Virus record (IMG/VR): IMGVR_UViG_3300022752_000015
Span: 148,805 to 212,804 of that record
DNA length: 64,000 nt
From: a virus
Direction: 5' to 3' (one strand)
Shown: piece by piece, positions 28,101-37,800 of the stretch
How positions within the stretch are numbered: position 1 is the first letter of the stretch
Layout: every line of letters begins with the position of its first letter
Translations under genes and position numbers: made by a program
The notes under the pieces: generated by a model
What the model saw: only the letters and a program-made list of their open reading frames with translations
Database searches by the model: none
What the model was told of the DNA's origin: nothing

Positions 28101-30596
28101 ATGTCAATATACAAAGTAAACCCGACCGACTTTCAAAGCATCACTGTCGCCACTAATCCTAGTAGATATTATTCTTCAAGCTCAAGTGGCGTCACGGGAT
28201 CCGTTCACGTTTTTGCGCGCAGATCAAAAATAGAAAAAGAGACAGCGCCTTTATCTTCCTTCATTGAAGCGACACACAATGACGTTGACATCGCTTCGAC
28301 GATACAGGGAATAAAGCAACAGATAAAAAGTAAAAAGAATTCGACGACAGGCTCAATAGATGTAAAAAATGCAGTCGAATCTTTTTTAAATTTTGTAAAT
28401 GATCAGGGAGTATCTGCAAAGAAGAAAAAAGTTCTTGACGTAATAAGATTCACACCTTCTTTTAACTTCACTTCGAATACAGTGCGAAAGATGGTGATAA
28501 AAGAGAACTTATCTTCTTATTACAGAGGTGCATACCCATCATCTCACTGGGCTTATGTTAACTATAATTCTTTAAATTTTTTTTCTTCTTCCGATATCCC
28601 ATCTTCATCGGTCCTGTTGTATCCTAACTATGACAATGGGACAATCCACGAAGGTTACTCCTACGGCGCTTACATGCCAAGTGGAGCCATCAGTTTTGAT
28701 TTTTACATAAATCCCAGATATAACAATATAGATGAAGGATTTAAAGCAGGAACCATTTTTCATCTTTCATCAACGTATGCGTTATCTTTGGTGTCAGGTA
28801 GCTTAAAAGATGGTCGAGGACGACCCCTGGGGTTTAAGATGCTGTTACAGCTAAGTCACAGCGCCGATATTCCTCCATCAATTGCTACGCAAGGTTCTTA
28901 CCCAAATAATTTAGTATTTGAGTCTCAGGACAATGCATTGACATTTAATAAATGGCATCATGTTGTCGTCAGGTGGGGTACAAGTGAAATTAATGCAGGT
29001 ACCGGTTCATTCAATGTTGACGGAGTTGACAAAGGTTACTTTGTAGTTCCTTCCGGAACAATAGCTCCGTTGGTATTTCCAGACAACGGAACCGATCCAA
29101 CAAATCCAGATGTTTTGTGCATCGGAAATTATTACGAAGGCAGTAATAGTGGGTTTAATACTCTTAAAAGTTTTTTTGCAAGAGACACGTCTAACAGAGA
29201 AGGTCTGTTAGAACTAGATCCAGCGACGGGCGTAGATGAACCTGACAAATATGCTTTTAATCACCCTCTTAGAGCAGAGGTCCATGATTTATCAATAAAA
29301 AACTACTATATGTCAGAAGCCGACTTACAAGTTTCTAGCTCGATAGGTCCTTCAAGCATTGATTCTAGAGTGGCTTTTTATGTTCCTCCTTTCTTTGTCG
29401 AAGCAACGCCTGTTAGAAAATTCGTAAATACGTGGGGAGGAATACTACAAACTCCTTTTATTGAAGTCGATGGAACCACGGCTGATCCATTCAACATTGC
29501 AATGGCATTTGGTGTGGCAGGCCATTACATCAACACTGAAAACTTTTTAAAAGATTTTGCCACCAACAACTTTCCTAGGCAACATCACCTTTCAGCATCA
29601 GCATTAAACAGCACAACGACAGCTAGATCAGCGAATGAATTTCTTTACGATCAACCTATGGTCAGAAAAAGAAACTTGTTGATCATGCCATGTGATGATG
29701 GAAATTTCTATCCTGATTACGATTTGCTTAAGAATGAAGAATTGCAAAACCTCTATTCAGATGATTTAGATAACTTCACTCCTGGATTTATCAGCCTTAA
29801 TAACATGCTTTTGACATCTTCATTAGTGTTTAACACCTCTTTTGAAGATTCTGAATCTACTAATAAAGCAGAAAAAGACCCAGATTTCTTCATAAAAGAG
29901 ACGATCGGCGTCACGCCTGAAAATCCCGCTTCATCTGGTGGGCCTGCTTACAAGAATTATTTGAGAAATACCAACAAAGCAATTTATGCAGGACAATCAG
30001 GACAAGGTCTTCAAGAAAATGCTCCATTGACGATATATCAAAGAACAGGAGATTCTAGCTCTAATCAAGTAACTTTCTTTGATATCAGCAATCTGTACTA
30101 TGGGATGAGTATTTTACCCGGCAGTTTCATGATAAAAGATGTTTCTCTTTCAGGCTCTAACGGAGAAATGAAGATTACCATTAGAGACAACGGCAACGGA
30201 GGGTTGTATAGAGCAGATAGCGATTCGCCTACTTGCAAGTGGAACACTGTAGGAACAATCTATTACAATGAAGGAATCATTGCAATAAAGAGTCCGCATC
30301 TGTACTTCTTTGGTAAGGAAAACTTTGAAGTTTCATTTAAAGGTGAACAAAACATTCACGTTTTGAAGTTAGACATGTCAGCACCAGTCAATCATCTAAA
30401 TTCATCTTCAAATCCCACATTCGTGAAGGTTCCATCCACGCTGAATCCTAATGAATATGACTCTGACTTCGTGTATATTTCAGGCATAAATTTTCATGAT
30501 GATAATCTAAACGTGATCATGAAAACTCAGCTTGCACAGCCCATCATGAAACGACACTCTGATAAGATAGCTTTCAGAGTGAAATACGATTGGTAA
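28101..30596 (+). CDS. Large virion protein with LamG/concanavalin-like domain
   Basis: 831 residues. In about residues 195-310 AISFDFYINPRYN, TIFHLSS, NALTFNKWHHVVVRWG and GSFNVDGVDKGYFVVPS follow the strand order of LamG/pentraxin-like lectin domains, where the KWHHVxVxW string is diagnostic. This points to glycan binding, as in receptor-binding fibres or adhesins. The C-terminal end AFRVKYDW mirrors the preceding gene. It closes the structural run before the nuclease gene at 30609. Confidence 0.65.
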   Translation: MSIYKVNPTDFQSITVATNPSRYYSSSSSGVTGSVHVFARRSKIEKETAPLSSFIEATHNDVDIASTIQGIKQQIKSKKNSTTGSIDVKNAVESFLNFVNDQGVSAKKKKVLDVIRFTPSFNFTSNTVRKMVIKENLSSYYRGAYPSSHWAYVNYNSLNFFSSSDIPSSSVLLYPNYDNGTIHEGYSYGAYMPSGAISFDFYINPRYNNIDEGFKAGTIFHLSSTYALSLVSGSLKDGRGRPLGFKMLLQLSHSADIPPSIATQGSYPNNLVFESQDNALTFNKWHHVVVRWGTSEINAGTGSFNVDGVDKGYFVVPSGTIAPLVFPDNGTDPTNPDVLCIGNYYEGSNSGFNTLKSFFARDTSNREGLLELDPATGVDEPDKYAFNHPLRAEVHDLSIKNYYMSEADLQVSSSIGPSSIDSRVAFYVPPFFVEATPVRKFVNTWGGILQTPFIEVDGTTADPFNIAMAFGVAGHYINTENFLKDFATNNFPRQHHLSASALNSTTTARSANEFLYDQPMVRKRNLLIMPCDDGNFYPDYDLLKNEELQNLYSDDLDNFTPGFISLNNMLLTSSLVFNTSFEDSESTNKAEKDPDFFIKETIGVTPENPASSGGPAYKNYLRNTNKAIYAGQSGQGLQENAPLTIYQRTGDSSSNQVTFFDISNLYYGMSILPGSFMIKDVSLSGSNGEMKITIRDNGNGGLYRADSDSPTCKWNTVGTIYYNEGIIAIKSPHLYFFGKENFEVSFKGEQNIHVLKLDMSAPVNHLNSSSNPTFVKVPSTLNPNEYDSDFVYISGINFHDDNLNVIMKTQLAQPIMKRHSDKIAFRVKYDW

Positions 30597-30608
30597 CAGA
30601 TCTAGTTC

Positions 30609-31001
30609 ATGACAGTAAAAAAGAGAAAGAAAAAAGGAAGGTATCATAGAGGTACTCATAATTCTCCTCTGGCTGGCGAGTGTAAATTTCGTTCAGGATG
30701 GGAGCAAAAGTACATGGAGTATTTAGATGCTGACCCGAACGTAGAATCTTGGTCTTACGAAAAGATCGTTATCAAATACATCTCTAATAAGTCTTCAGGA
30801 AAAATTCGAAAGTACTATCCTGATTTTTTTGTGAAGATGAAAAATGGCGATCTACTCGTCGTGGAGATCAAACAAAAAAGGAAGTTAGATTCCTCGGCCG
30901 TCAAGAAAAAATCGGCAGCGGCACAACAGTGGTGCATGATCAACAATGCCTCTTTCTTAATTCTTACTGAATTAGAATTAAAAGATATGGGAATCTTATA
31001 A
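30609..31001 (+). CDS. TnsA-like/head-completion-type endonuclease
   Basis: 130 residues. A Lys/Arg-rich N-terminus is followed by RSGWEQKYMEYLD, YYPDFFVKM and LLVVEIKQK, which give the E...D...ExK pattern of restriction-fold nucleases of the TnsA or T4 gp4/gp50 head-completion kind. The final ILTELELKDMG resembles the end of TnsA-type N-domains. No transposon partner is near, and it follows virion genes, so a DNA-trimming or head-completion role is more likely than transposition. Confidence 0.65.
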   Translation: MTVKKRKKKGRYHRGTHNSPLAGECKFRSGWEQKYMEYLDADPNVESWSYEKIVIKYISNKSSGKIRKYYPDFFVKMKNGDLLVVEIKQKRKLDSSAVKKKSAAAQQWCMINNASFLILTELELKDMGIL

Positions 31002-31041
31002 AAAGATTTTACCTGATGTCACCTGATGATGATAATCAGAT

Positions 31042-31599
31042 GTGTCAAAAATTGTTTTAGGTCTTGACGTTTCAACTTCAGTGACAGGTGTTTGCGTTAT
31101 AGATAAAGATGTTCAACCTGATGACAAGGGTTCTCACATCCTTCTCCTCGACAAAGTAGAGTTCAAGAAGTGTAAAACATTTTGGGAGAAGTCTGATGTT
31201 ATTGAATCAGTTTTATCAGACATATTCCATCGACAGAAACTAGCACCAGTCGTATTCGCTCTTGAGGAACCGTTGTTGGGATTTCAAAAAGGAATGTCAT
31301 CAGCAACAACCATCACCACCCTCATGAGGTTTAATGGTATAGTTTCTTATATCGGTAGAAGAATATTTCAGGTGGACCCAACCTACATCTCATCCTCGCA
31401 CGCCAGAAAACTATGCGGAATAAAGATGCAACGAACATCTATCGCCGGAATGAATGGTAAGGAGCAGGTCTTCAAACACATGTCTGAAAACGACCTGAAG
31501 CATGTGGATTGGCCGAAGAAGAAAAATGGTCAACCCGTCGATTGGAGCCGTGATGCTACAGATGCATATGTAATAGCTCGAGCTGCATGTCTCTTATAA
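31042..31599 (+). CDS. RuvC-like Holliday junction resolvase
   Basis: 185 residues from a GTG. IVLGLDVSTSVTGVCVID is the first strand with the catalytic Asp, FALEEPL holds the second acidic residue, and WSRDATDAYVIARAA holds the C-terminal DxxDA pair, all as in RuvC/RNase H-fold resolvases. It would cut branched DNA before packaging. A small imperfect inverted repeat (CACCTGAT...ATCAGATGTG) ends over the start codon, so initiation may be modulated. Confidence 0.8.
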   Translation: MSKIVLGLDVSTSVTGVCVIDKDVQPDDKGSHILLLDKVEFKKCKTFWEKSDVIESVLSDIFHRQKLAPVVFALEEPLLGFQKGMSSATTITTLMRFNGIVSYIGRRIFQVDPTYISSSHARKLCGIKMQRTSIAGMNGKEQVFKHMSENDLKHVDWPKKKNGQPVDWSRDATDAYVIARAACLL

Positions 31600-31661
31600 T
31601 TTTTGTAAATGATATTTCTTAACTATAATATAATTAGTTACATCCCAAAGGAGTATTTCAC

Positions 31662-31961
31662 ATGAAGATTACCCCTTCGCAATTACGTAAAATCATAAAA
31701 GAAGAAGTCAAAAGATTGTCAGAAGGTCCTGAAGAGGAACAAAAGGTTTTTTATGACGCTTTACGTCAAGCAGAAGATGCCTTAATGAAAGTCGTAGAGA
31801 TCGTAGAAAAATCCGGAAAGGGAAGCCCTGAAAAATTTGGAGGACAAGGTTCTCAACAGGTTAATCTAAAGGCGGTCCTTGCACAGATTTCCAACCAAAG
31901 AGAAATTGAACAAGACGCACCAGATTATGGCGGCGGTTTATTCGATCTGCCTGGCAAATAA
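31662..31961 (+). CDS. Small protein with prohead-cargo-type N-terminal tag
   Basis: 99 residues. The N-terminus MKITPSQLRKIIKEEVKRLS is one of six copies in the window of the pattern M-K-x-T-x3-L-(K/R)-x-I-I-x-E-E. Residues 19-22 read L-S-E-G, which fits the T4 gp21 prohead protease rule [L/I]-x-E before a small residue. The remainder is helical, then Gly/Gln-rich. AAAGGAG is a strong ribosome site, and a TATAATATAAT string lies about 40 bases upstream. A role as internal capsid cargo is inferred. Confidence 0.65.
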   Translation: MKITPSQLRKIIKEEVKRLSEGPEEEQKVFYDALRQAEDALMKVVEIVEKSGKGSPEKFGGQGSQQVNLKAVLAQISNQREIEQDAPDYGGGLFDLPGK

Positions 31962-31997
31962 TTGAACATATAACTCTACAAGTATTACGATGCTATC

Positions 31998-32981
31998 GTG
32001 GCCATTCGTTCGGTCTCCGATAGCATTAATTTTTTTGAATCTGTTTTTGGTAAGGGGCGTATATCTTCCAACGGTATCAACTTTGACGTTCGTTGTCCAA
32101 TATGCGCCTCGGCAGATCCAACGAAAAAGAAACTTTCTATTCGCACTGACACCACCGCAAATCATTGTTGGGTTTGTGGGTGGAAGTCTCGTACCATAGT
32201 TCCTCTAATAAGAAAATTTGGAACTCAAAATCAACTAGCAGAATTCAAAGAGTTGTTTGGACTGTTCGATAACTCTTTTCATCTGGTTACTGGTGAAAAA
32301 GAAGAAAAACAAAAGCTCGAACTTCCAAAAGATTTTAGGCTTTTGACGTTAGCAAATAGTATGGATCCTGACGTAAAGGCCGCCTGGCGCTATGTGTACT
32401 CTCGAGGACTTACTGACAGAGATGCTTGGTACTTCAAACTAGGAGTTTCTGATGAGCCTAGATGGAAGAGAAGAATCATCATGCCTTCATTTGATGCGCA
32501 AGGAAATTTAAATTTTTTTGTAGCTAGAGCGATCGATAAGGACAAAAAGCCAAAGTATGATAGCCCAGACGTAGATAAAAATCCTATCGTCTTTAACGAT
32601 CTAAACATAGATTGGTCAAAGAGATTGGTGCTAGTAGAAGGTTCATTCGATCTAGTAAAGTGCCCAGAAAACTCTACTGCAATATTAGGATCGGATCTTG
32701 ACGAGAGACACGAAATCTTTAATAAAATCTTACTACACAACACACCAATTGCGTTATCTTTAGATGGAGACATGTGGGACAAAAAGACTCCTAAAATAGC
32801 GAAAAAGTTGCAGGAATATAATGTAGACGTCATCGTAGTTGATGTTCGTCCGTGGGGAGACCCAGGTAGCATGTCTAAAATCGAATTTGAAGAAGCGTTA
32901 AAAGAAGCAAAGCAAATTAGCTGGGACGATAACTTTAGTAGAAAGTTAAAAAAAGCTACTGCAGTAAGTTTTGCATTTTAG
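31998..32981 (+). CDS. DnaG-type DNA primase (zinc finger plus TOPRIM)
   Basis: 327 residues from a GTG. The zinc site is VRCPICAS (C33, C36) and NHCWVCGW (H56/C57, C60). The TOPRIM core has LVLVEGSFDLVKC near 208-220 (catalytic Glu) and ALSLDGDMWDKK near 252 (DxD-type). The length is shorter than bacterial DnaG, as in phages, where the helicase-binding domain is missing. A replicative helicase is not seen in this window. It synthesises RNA primers for lagging-strand synthesis. Confidence 0.85.
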   Translation: MAIRSVSDSINFFESVFGKGRISSNGINFDVRCPICASADPTKKKLSIRTDTTANHCWVCGWKSRTIVPLIRKFGTQNQLAEFKELFGLFDNSFHLVTGEKEEKQKLELPKDFRLLTLANSMDPDVKAAWRYVYSRGLTDRDAWYFKLGVSDEPRWKRRIIMPSFDAQGNLNFFVARAIDKDKKPKYDSPDVDKNPIVFNDLNIDWSKRLVLVEGSFDLVKCPENSTAILGSDLDERHEIFNKILLHNTPIALSLDGDMWDKKTPKIAKKLQEYNVDVIVVDVRPWGDPGSMSKIEFEEALKEAKQISWDDNFSRKLKKATAVSFAF

Positions 32982-32996
32982 TGATAATTAGTTATT

Positions 32997-33911
32997 GTGA
33001 GAAAGCACGTAATTACAGAAGCCAGGATTAGAGAAATAATCCAAGAAGAAATAGCAATTCAACAGCTCCTTGAAGAAGGATTTTTAGATTCTGCTAAAGA
33101 TGCAATAAAAAAATTGTCAGTTGCAGTTACTAATAGATTTAAGGAAGCAGCAGACAAGTGGGCAAACGTTATCTCTGAAAAGATAAACATGATGCAGACG
33201 ATCCCTCCAGAGATATTGACAATCGTCAATGCACTCGAAGAAGGAAAGAAGTCGACAGGAGAATCAATAGAGTTAGATGAAACGTTAAAGCTAGCTCAGT
33301 CTCTCAGTAAAGAAAATCCTCTTGCTTCTGCTGAAGAAGAATTATCTGGTCCTATCTACGCAAAAGCAAAAGAATTAAAAGAAATGTATGTTGTATTGTC
33401 CGATAATTCTTACGTCAAACAAAGAAAAAACTTACACGAAGCAGGAATAATAACTGGAGCAGGTATTGGATTAGCGATCATCGGAGGTTTACCTTTGTTA
33501 TTTAAAGGGTTAACTAAGCTGGCTGTCTATTTGAAAGCTGAAAAATTAGCTTCAATCTTTGAAAAAGCTGAACATGTTACTCACGCTTTTGAGCAAAAAT
33601 TTATAAAATTTGTAATCCCTAGCAAACTTTCATATTTCGTATATAAGTTTTTAGCTGAAAAAGGATTTCATACGGCTGGTGAAAAAGAAGTTTTATCTTA
33701 CGAAAGATATAAATCTTCGAAATCAGAGCAAAAAACAGCAGAATTAATCTATAAGGCTTTATTGATATATTTTGCTTTTCAAGGACTAGCAGGCGCTCTC
33801 AAGGCTGGTGCATCCTTGTTAGGATTTGTTGAAGGAACTGCAACAACAGTGAAAGGCATCGAACTAGCAAAAGGATTTGCTGACGTTCGAAAAATTGTCA
33901 GCGGAGCATGA
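32997..33911 (+). CDS. Tagged protein with hydrophobic helices
   Basis: 304 residues from a GTG. It has the N-terminal tag (VITEARIREIIQEEIAIQQL) and L25-E26-E27-G28, which fits the prohead protease cleavage rule. The centre has a hydrophobic Gly-rich stretch (GIITGAGIGLAIIGGLPLLF) and there is another at the C-terminus (AFQGLAGALKAGASLLGFV), so it can insert in a membrane or pack as a helical bundle. An internal head protein ejected with DNA would fit, but this is inference. Confidence 0.55.
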   Translation: MRKHVITEARIREIIQEEIAIQQLLEEGFLDSAKDAIKKLSVAVTNRFKEAADKWANVISEKINMMQTIPPEILTIVNALEEGKKSTGESIELDETLKLAQSLSKENPLASAEEELSGPIYAKAKELKEMYVVLSDNSYVKQRKNLHEAGIITGAGIGLAIIGGLPLLFKGLTKLAVYLKAEKLASIFEKAEHVTHAFEQKFIKFVIPSKLSYFVYKFLAEKGFHTAGEKEVLSYERYKSSKSEQKTAELIYKALLIYFAFQGLAGALKAGASLLGFVEGTATTVKGIELAKGFADVRKIVSGA

Positions 33912-33949
33912 GATATGAACATACGCATTATCTACGTTACATTTAGATA

Positions 33950-36900
33950 ATGCTACGAATTGCGCATACAGCAGACGTGCACTGGCGTGGGCTTAGTCGA
34001 CATGATGAATATCGAGAGATATTTTCTGCTTTTATAAATGACTGTAAGAAGAGCCGCGTCGACCACATCTTCATTGGTGGTGATATCTTTCATACAAAAA
34101 CATCAGGAATTTCTCCTGAATACATCAACCAACTAACGTGGTGGCTAAATGCCATGTCTGAAGTTGCAGTGGTGCACATCATATTGGGTAACCATGATGG
34201 TAACCTAACTAATCTTTCTAGGCAAGACGCAGTTTCTCCGATTGTTGATGCAATGAAAAATGATCGGATAAAGCTCTACAAGAAAAGTGGTACTTACGAA
34301 TTTTCTCCTGGATACAATTGGTGTGTTTTTAGTCTCTTTGACGAAGAAGGTTGGAAAGATGTAAAACCAGTCCCAGGAATGATCAACATCGCGTGTTTCC
34401 ATGGATCAGTAAGAGGATGCGTAACGGAAACAGGATGGGACATAACAGAAGGCATCAGCACTGATTTTTTCAATGAATATGACTTTGTATTTCTAGGTGA
34501 CATACACAAACGACAAATGTTAGCCTACAGAGATGGAAAGCCTTGGATAGGATTTCCAGGTACACCCATTCAGCAAAACTACGCAGAAGAGTTAGATCAT
34601 GGATATTTGCTTTGGGATATTGGTTCAGCATCCAACTGGGATGTTAAGTTTTGTCAACTTCCTAATGTTAAGCCTTACGTAACGATTGATTGGCAAGAGA
34701 ATCATGAAAAGTTAATCAACGAAGCTTTGCTTTATCCAAAGCAGTCAAGATTTCGTATTAGATCTAACGTACCAATGTCACAAGGTGACATTCAGACGAT
34801 TTCTAATCAACTGAAAACTACATTTCAAGCAACGGAAGTTACTTTTAAAACAGACTGTAAAGTAGAGACGAAAAAAATCTCAACGTCAGATGTTGTAATA
34901 GAGAAATCTGATATTAGATCTAATGAAGTGATCTTATCTCTTTTGCGTTCTTATGCAAAAGAAAACAAATATTCTAACGTAAACTGGGAAGCGGTAGAAA
35001 ATGATGTAAAAAAGTATCTTTCTTTGGTCACAACGACGGATGATTTAGCTAGAGGATCTTCATGGTCTCTTAAACAGTTGAAATGGGATAACATTTTTGC
35101 TTATGGCGAAGGCAATGAGATAGATTTTTCAAACTTGAATGGAATAGTAGGAATTTTTGGTCCCAACAGGATTGGAAAATCTTCGATTATAGGCACAATC
35201 ATGTATTCTTTATTCAACACGACCGATAGAGGATCCATGAAGAACATTTACGTTTGTAACGTAAGAAAGCCTTACTGTTCATCCAGGGCAATATTTGAAC
35301 ACAACGGTAAATCTTATGTTGTAGAAAGGCAAACGACAAAACAGCTGAATAAAAAAGGCGGAGTAAGTGCTTCAACAGCTCTTAACCTTTTTAAGATTAA
35401 TGACGATGAAGCAGAAGATCTAGGCGGCGAGCAAAGAACAGACACTGAAAAGATCATTAGATCGTTGTTAGGATCTCCTGATGACTTCTTGCTGACTTCT
35501 TTTTCTGCACAAGGAGAAACCAACGCATTCATTGCATTATCATCAGCCAAAAGAAGATCATTGTTGTCTAGATTTCTAGATTTAGATGTCTTTGATAAAA
35601 TGTACGAAAATTGCAACAAAGAGCTAAATGGATTTAAAGCAAGGTTAAAGAATTACCCAGAAAAAGATTGGGATGCCTTGAAGAAACAAGGAGAAGATCT
35701 TTGTATAGACCTTCAAAAAAAGATTGAAGATCTGCAGATCAAAATATCTGATACTCAAAATTTGCTAACGGACGTCAAGTACAAGCTGTCTTTGCATAAA
35801 GATCTAAAGCCAGTAACAAAAATTCAGCTTGAAGCTCAAGAGAAAAAAGTTTCTTCGCTAGAAAAGCAAGCGCAAGAATGTTCTTCTTATATCGATTCAT
35901 TAAAAGCAGAAATATCATCTTTAACTTCAAAACTTGAAACTGTCAATTCTTTTATTGAAAGTGAAGACATTGATGAACTTAAAACCAAACTTACCGCAAT
36001 AGATTCTATCGAAAAATCTATCACAAGTCTAAAACATTCTTACGAGTTAGAAACTGCTACTTTAAAACAACAACAAAAATCTCTTGCGTTGTTGGATGAA
36101 GTCCCTTGTGGTGATGAATACCCCACTTGCAAATTCATCAAAGATGCTCACTTAGATAAGTCAAAATTTCAAAATCAAAAAGAAAAAGAAGCCAATATAA
36201 AAGCATCTCTTGACAAGGCAATCAACTCTTTAAATTTGTTAGATAAAAATTCCATAATTTCAAAAATCTCTAAATATGAAAAAGCTGTTGGTTTATTGTC
36301 TAACATCAAATTGGAAATCTCTAAGAAAGAAACAGAAATTGAAAAGTGCAAATCTTCCTGCGAGATTTGTTTAGAGAACTTAAAAGAAGCAAAGACCAAG
36401 TTAGTTGACATTCAAAAGGCTTTAAAAAATAATGAAAATTATGAGGTTGTTGCCTTACGTTCAAAATTAGAAGAATTATCTAGTATTGCTAGAGATCATG
36501 ACGATGAAAAGATACGATTAGCGACTCAGCATGGAAGAGCTTTATCTGATCTAGAAAAATTGAAATCTGAAAAAGATTCTAGAGAGAGTTTGATTCGTGA
36601 GATGAAATCGACGGAAATGATATGCGATGCCTTTTCAAAAAAAGGTCTTCCTTTAATGATCACGAAAACTCAGCTTCCTGTCATCAATCAAGAGATTTCA
36701 AAAATTTTACAAGGTATCGTAGATTTTACAGTAGAACTTGAAAATGATGATGAAACAGACTCTACGGAAATATACATCAACTATGGAGACAGCAGGAGGA
36801 TAATTGAGCTATGTTCAGGAATGGAAAAAACTATCTCATCAATTGCAATTAGAGTAGCCTTAGTTAATATTTCAACTCTTCCAAAATTGGATATGTTTAT

Positions 36901-37087
36901 AATCGACGAAGGATTTGGAACGTTAGACGAATCTGGAGTGGAAGCATGTAGTAGATTGCTCAATAGCCTGAAGAGGTATTTTAAGACAATTTTGATGATT
37001 ACCCATGTGGATGGAATAAAAGATATGGCAGATCATATTATCGAAATAACCAAGCAAGAAAAAGATTCTAAGGTGGTTGTCACATGA
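33950..37087 (+). CDS. SbcD-SbcC (gp47-gp46) fusion nuclease-ATPase
   Basis: 1045 residues. The first 300 residues are an Mre11/SbcD metallophosphatase: AHTADVH, GGDIFH, GNHDGN, CFHGS and LGDIHKRQ in order. From about residue 375 the SbcC/Rad50 ATPase begins, with Walker A GPNRIGKSS near 404 and long coiled coils. A hook CGDEYPTC near 720 holds two Cys, spaced C-x6-C instead of CxxC. The signature ELCSGMEKT lies near 952 and Walker B MFIIDEGFG near 980. T4 and bacteria encode the two halves as separate genes; here there is one frame. It resects double-strand ends during recombination-dependent replication. Confidence 0.92.
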   Translation: MLRIAHTADVHWRGLSRHDEYREIFSAFINDCKKSRVDHIFIGGDIFHTKTSGISPEYINQLTWWLNAMSEVAVVHIILGNHDGNLTNLSRQDAVSPIVDAMKNDRIKLYKKSGTYEFSPGYNWCVFSLFDEEGWKDVKPVPGMINIACFHGSVRGCVTETGWDITEGISTDFFNEYDFVFLGDIHKRQMLAYRDGKPWIGFPGTPIQQNYAEELDHGYLLWDIGSASNWDVKFCQLPNVKPYVTIDWQENHEKLINEALLYPKQSRFRIRSNVPMSQGDIQTISNQLKTTFQATEVTFKTDCKVETKKISTSDVVIEKSDIRSNEVILSLLRSYAKENKYSNVNWEAVENDVKKYLSLVTTTDDLARGSSWSLKQLKWDNIFAYGEGNEIDFSNLNGIVGIFGPNRIGKSSIIGTIMYSLFNTTDRGSMKNIYVCNVRKPYCSSRAIFEHNGKSYVVERQTTKQLNKKGGVSASTALNLFKINDDEAEDLGGEQRTDTEKIIRSLLGSPDDFLLTSFSAQGETNAFIALSSAKRRSLLSRFLDLDVFDKMYENCNKELNGFKARLKNYPEKDWDALKKQGEDLCIDLQKKIEDLQIKISDTQNLLTDVKYKLSLHKDLKPVTKIQLEAQEKKVSSLEKQAQECSSYIDSLKAEISSLTSKLETVNSFIESEDIDELKTKLTAIDSIEKSITSLKHSYELETATLKQQQKSLALLDEVPCGDEYPTCKFIKDAHLDKSKFQNQKEKEANIKASLDKAINSLNLLDKNSIISKISKYEKAVGLLSNIKLEISKKETEIEKCKSSCEICLENLKEAKTKLVDIQKALKNNENYEVVALRSKLEELSSIARDHDDEKIRLATQHGRALSDLEKLKSEKDSRESLIREMKSTEMICDAFSKKGLPLMITKTQLPVINQEISKILQGIVDFTVELENDDETDSTEIYINYGDSRRIIELCSGMEKTISSIAIRVALVNISTLPKLDMFIIDEGFGTLDESGVEACSRLLNSLKRYFKTILMITHVDGIKDMADHIIEITKQEKDSKVVVT

Positions 37088-37377
37088 CGTGGAAAGATTA
37101 TTCGCACGAAAGATTGATTAAAGAATGTTCAGGTTACTACGTGATCAAACCAAAAATTGCAAGAGAAATTGTACCATTGATTTGTCCAGTCTGCGAATGT
37201 ATTTTTAGATCTTCAGAAGATGAAAAATCTTATAAAAGCTTTGGATGCTGTGAAAGCTGTGAGACGTTATGGGCAAGACCCAACCAAGAAAAATGGAAAA
37301 ATGGGTGGAGACCTGAAAAAGAGATTGTTCTTTTGAAAGCAGAACAAAAAAAGTTAGATATTCATTTAGAATTTTAA
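37084..37377 (+). CDS. Small zinc-ribbon protein
   Basis: 97 residues, overlapping the SbcDC stop by four bases. LICPVCECIF and FGCCESCETLW give two CxxC pairs about 30 residues apart, as in zinc ribbons. The tail RPEKEIVLLKAEQKKLDI is helical. Coupling with the nuclease suggests a helper in DNA repair or recombination, but a transcription or translation role is equally open. Confidence 0.65.
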   Translation: MTWKDYSHERLIKECSGYYVIKPKIAREIVPLICPVCECIFRSSEDEKSYKSFGCCESCETLWARPNQEKWKNGWRPEKEIVLLKAEQKKLDIHLEF

Positions 37378-37419
37378 ATGTGATGATACATAGTTATCTT
37401 TGTTTTTGAAGAGGAAAAA

Positions 37420-37800
37420 ATGGCTGATATTGATCTTAGTTCTCTTGGAGAAGCAATCGATACATCATGGGGTAGATCTTCCATGCCTTTGACTTCAGGT
37501 TTTTCAGCAAAAATGTCGCTTGCTGGTCAAAATCAACTTCACTTGGTTTATCAGACTGTGATTAACTTTGCTTCAGAGCGAGAAATGCTTAGAGTAAAAT
37601 TATTTGAGTCTGAGCAAGCTGTAAAAAATGTGAAATCGATAGTTGATAACGTTAAAAGCAAATATAAAGATCTGTCTGGACAGTCTTTAAAAGTTAAAGA
37701 AGTTTCTTCAGGCGAATCTGTTGAAATAATTGGTCTTAATGTTCACAATCCAAAAAGAACTGCTTTGTACAGAAGAAAGTGTATATTTGAACTAGCATAA
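37420..37800 (+). CDS. Hypothetical protein upstream of large terminase
   Basis: 126 residues with a central helix (INFASEREMLRVKLFESEQA and on) that could form a coiled coil. The TAA overlaps the terminase ATG by one base, so it is coupled. In T4 the gene before gp17 is the small terminase gp16; this protein has a comparable size and helical content but no recognisable DNA-binding motif. A small-terminase role is a guess from position only. Confidence 0.6.
   Translation: MADIDLSSLGEAIDTSWGRSSMPLTSGFSAKMSLAGQNQLHLVYQTVINFASEREMLRVKLFESEQAVKNVKSIVDNVKSKYKDLSGQSLKVKEVSSGESVEIIGLNVHNPKRTALYRRKCIFELA

Noticed and set aside
30609-31001. Transposon Tn7-type TnsA
   Set aside because: Only the nuclease fold is similar. 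There are no TnsB/TnsC genes or terminal repeats nearby; a phage head-completion type nuclease fits the context better.
31021-31048. Imperfect hairpin over the GTG start of the RuvC-like gene as a riboswitch
   Set aside because: The stem is short with a bulge and there is no ligand-binding architecture; noted only as a possible modulator.
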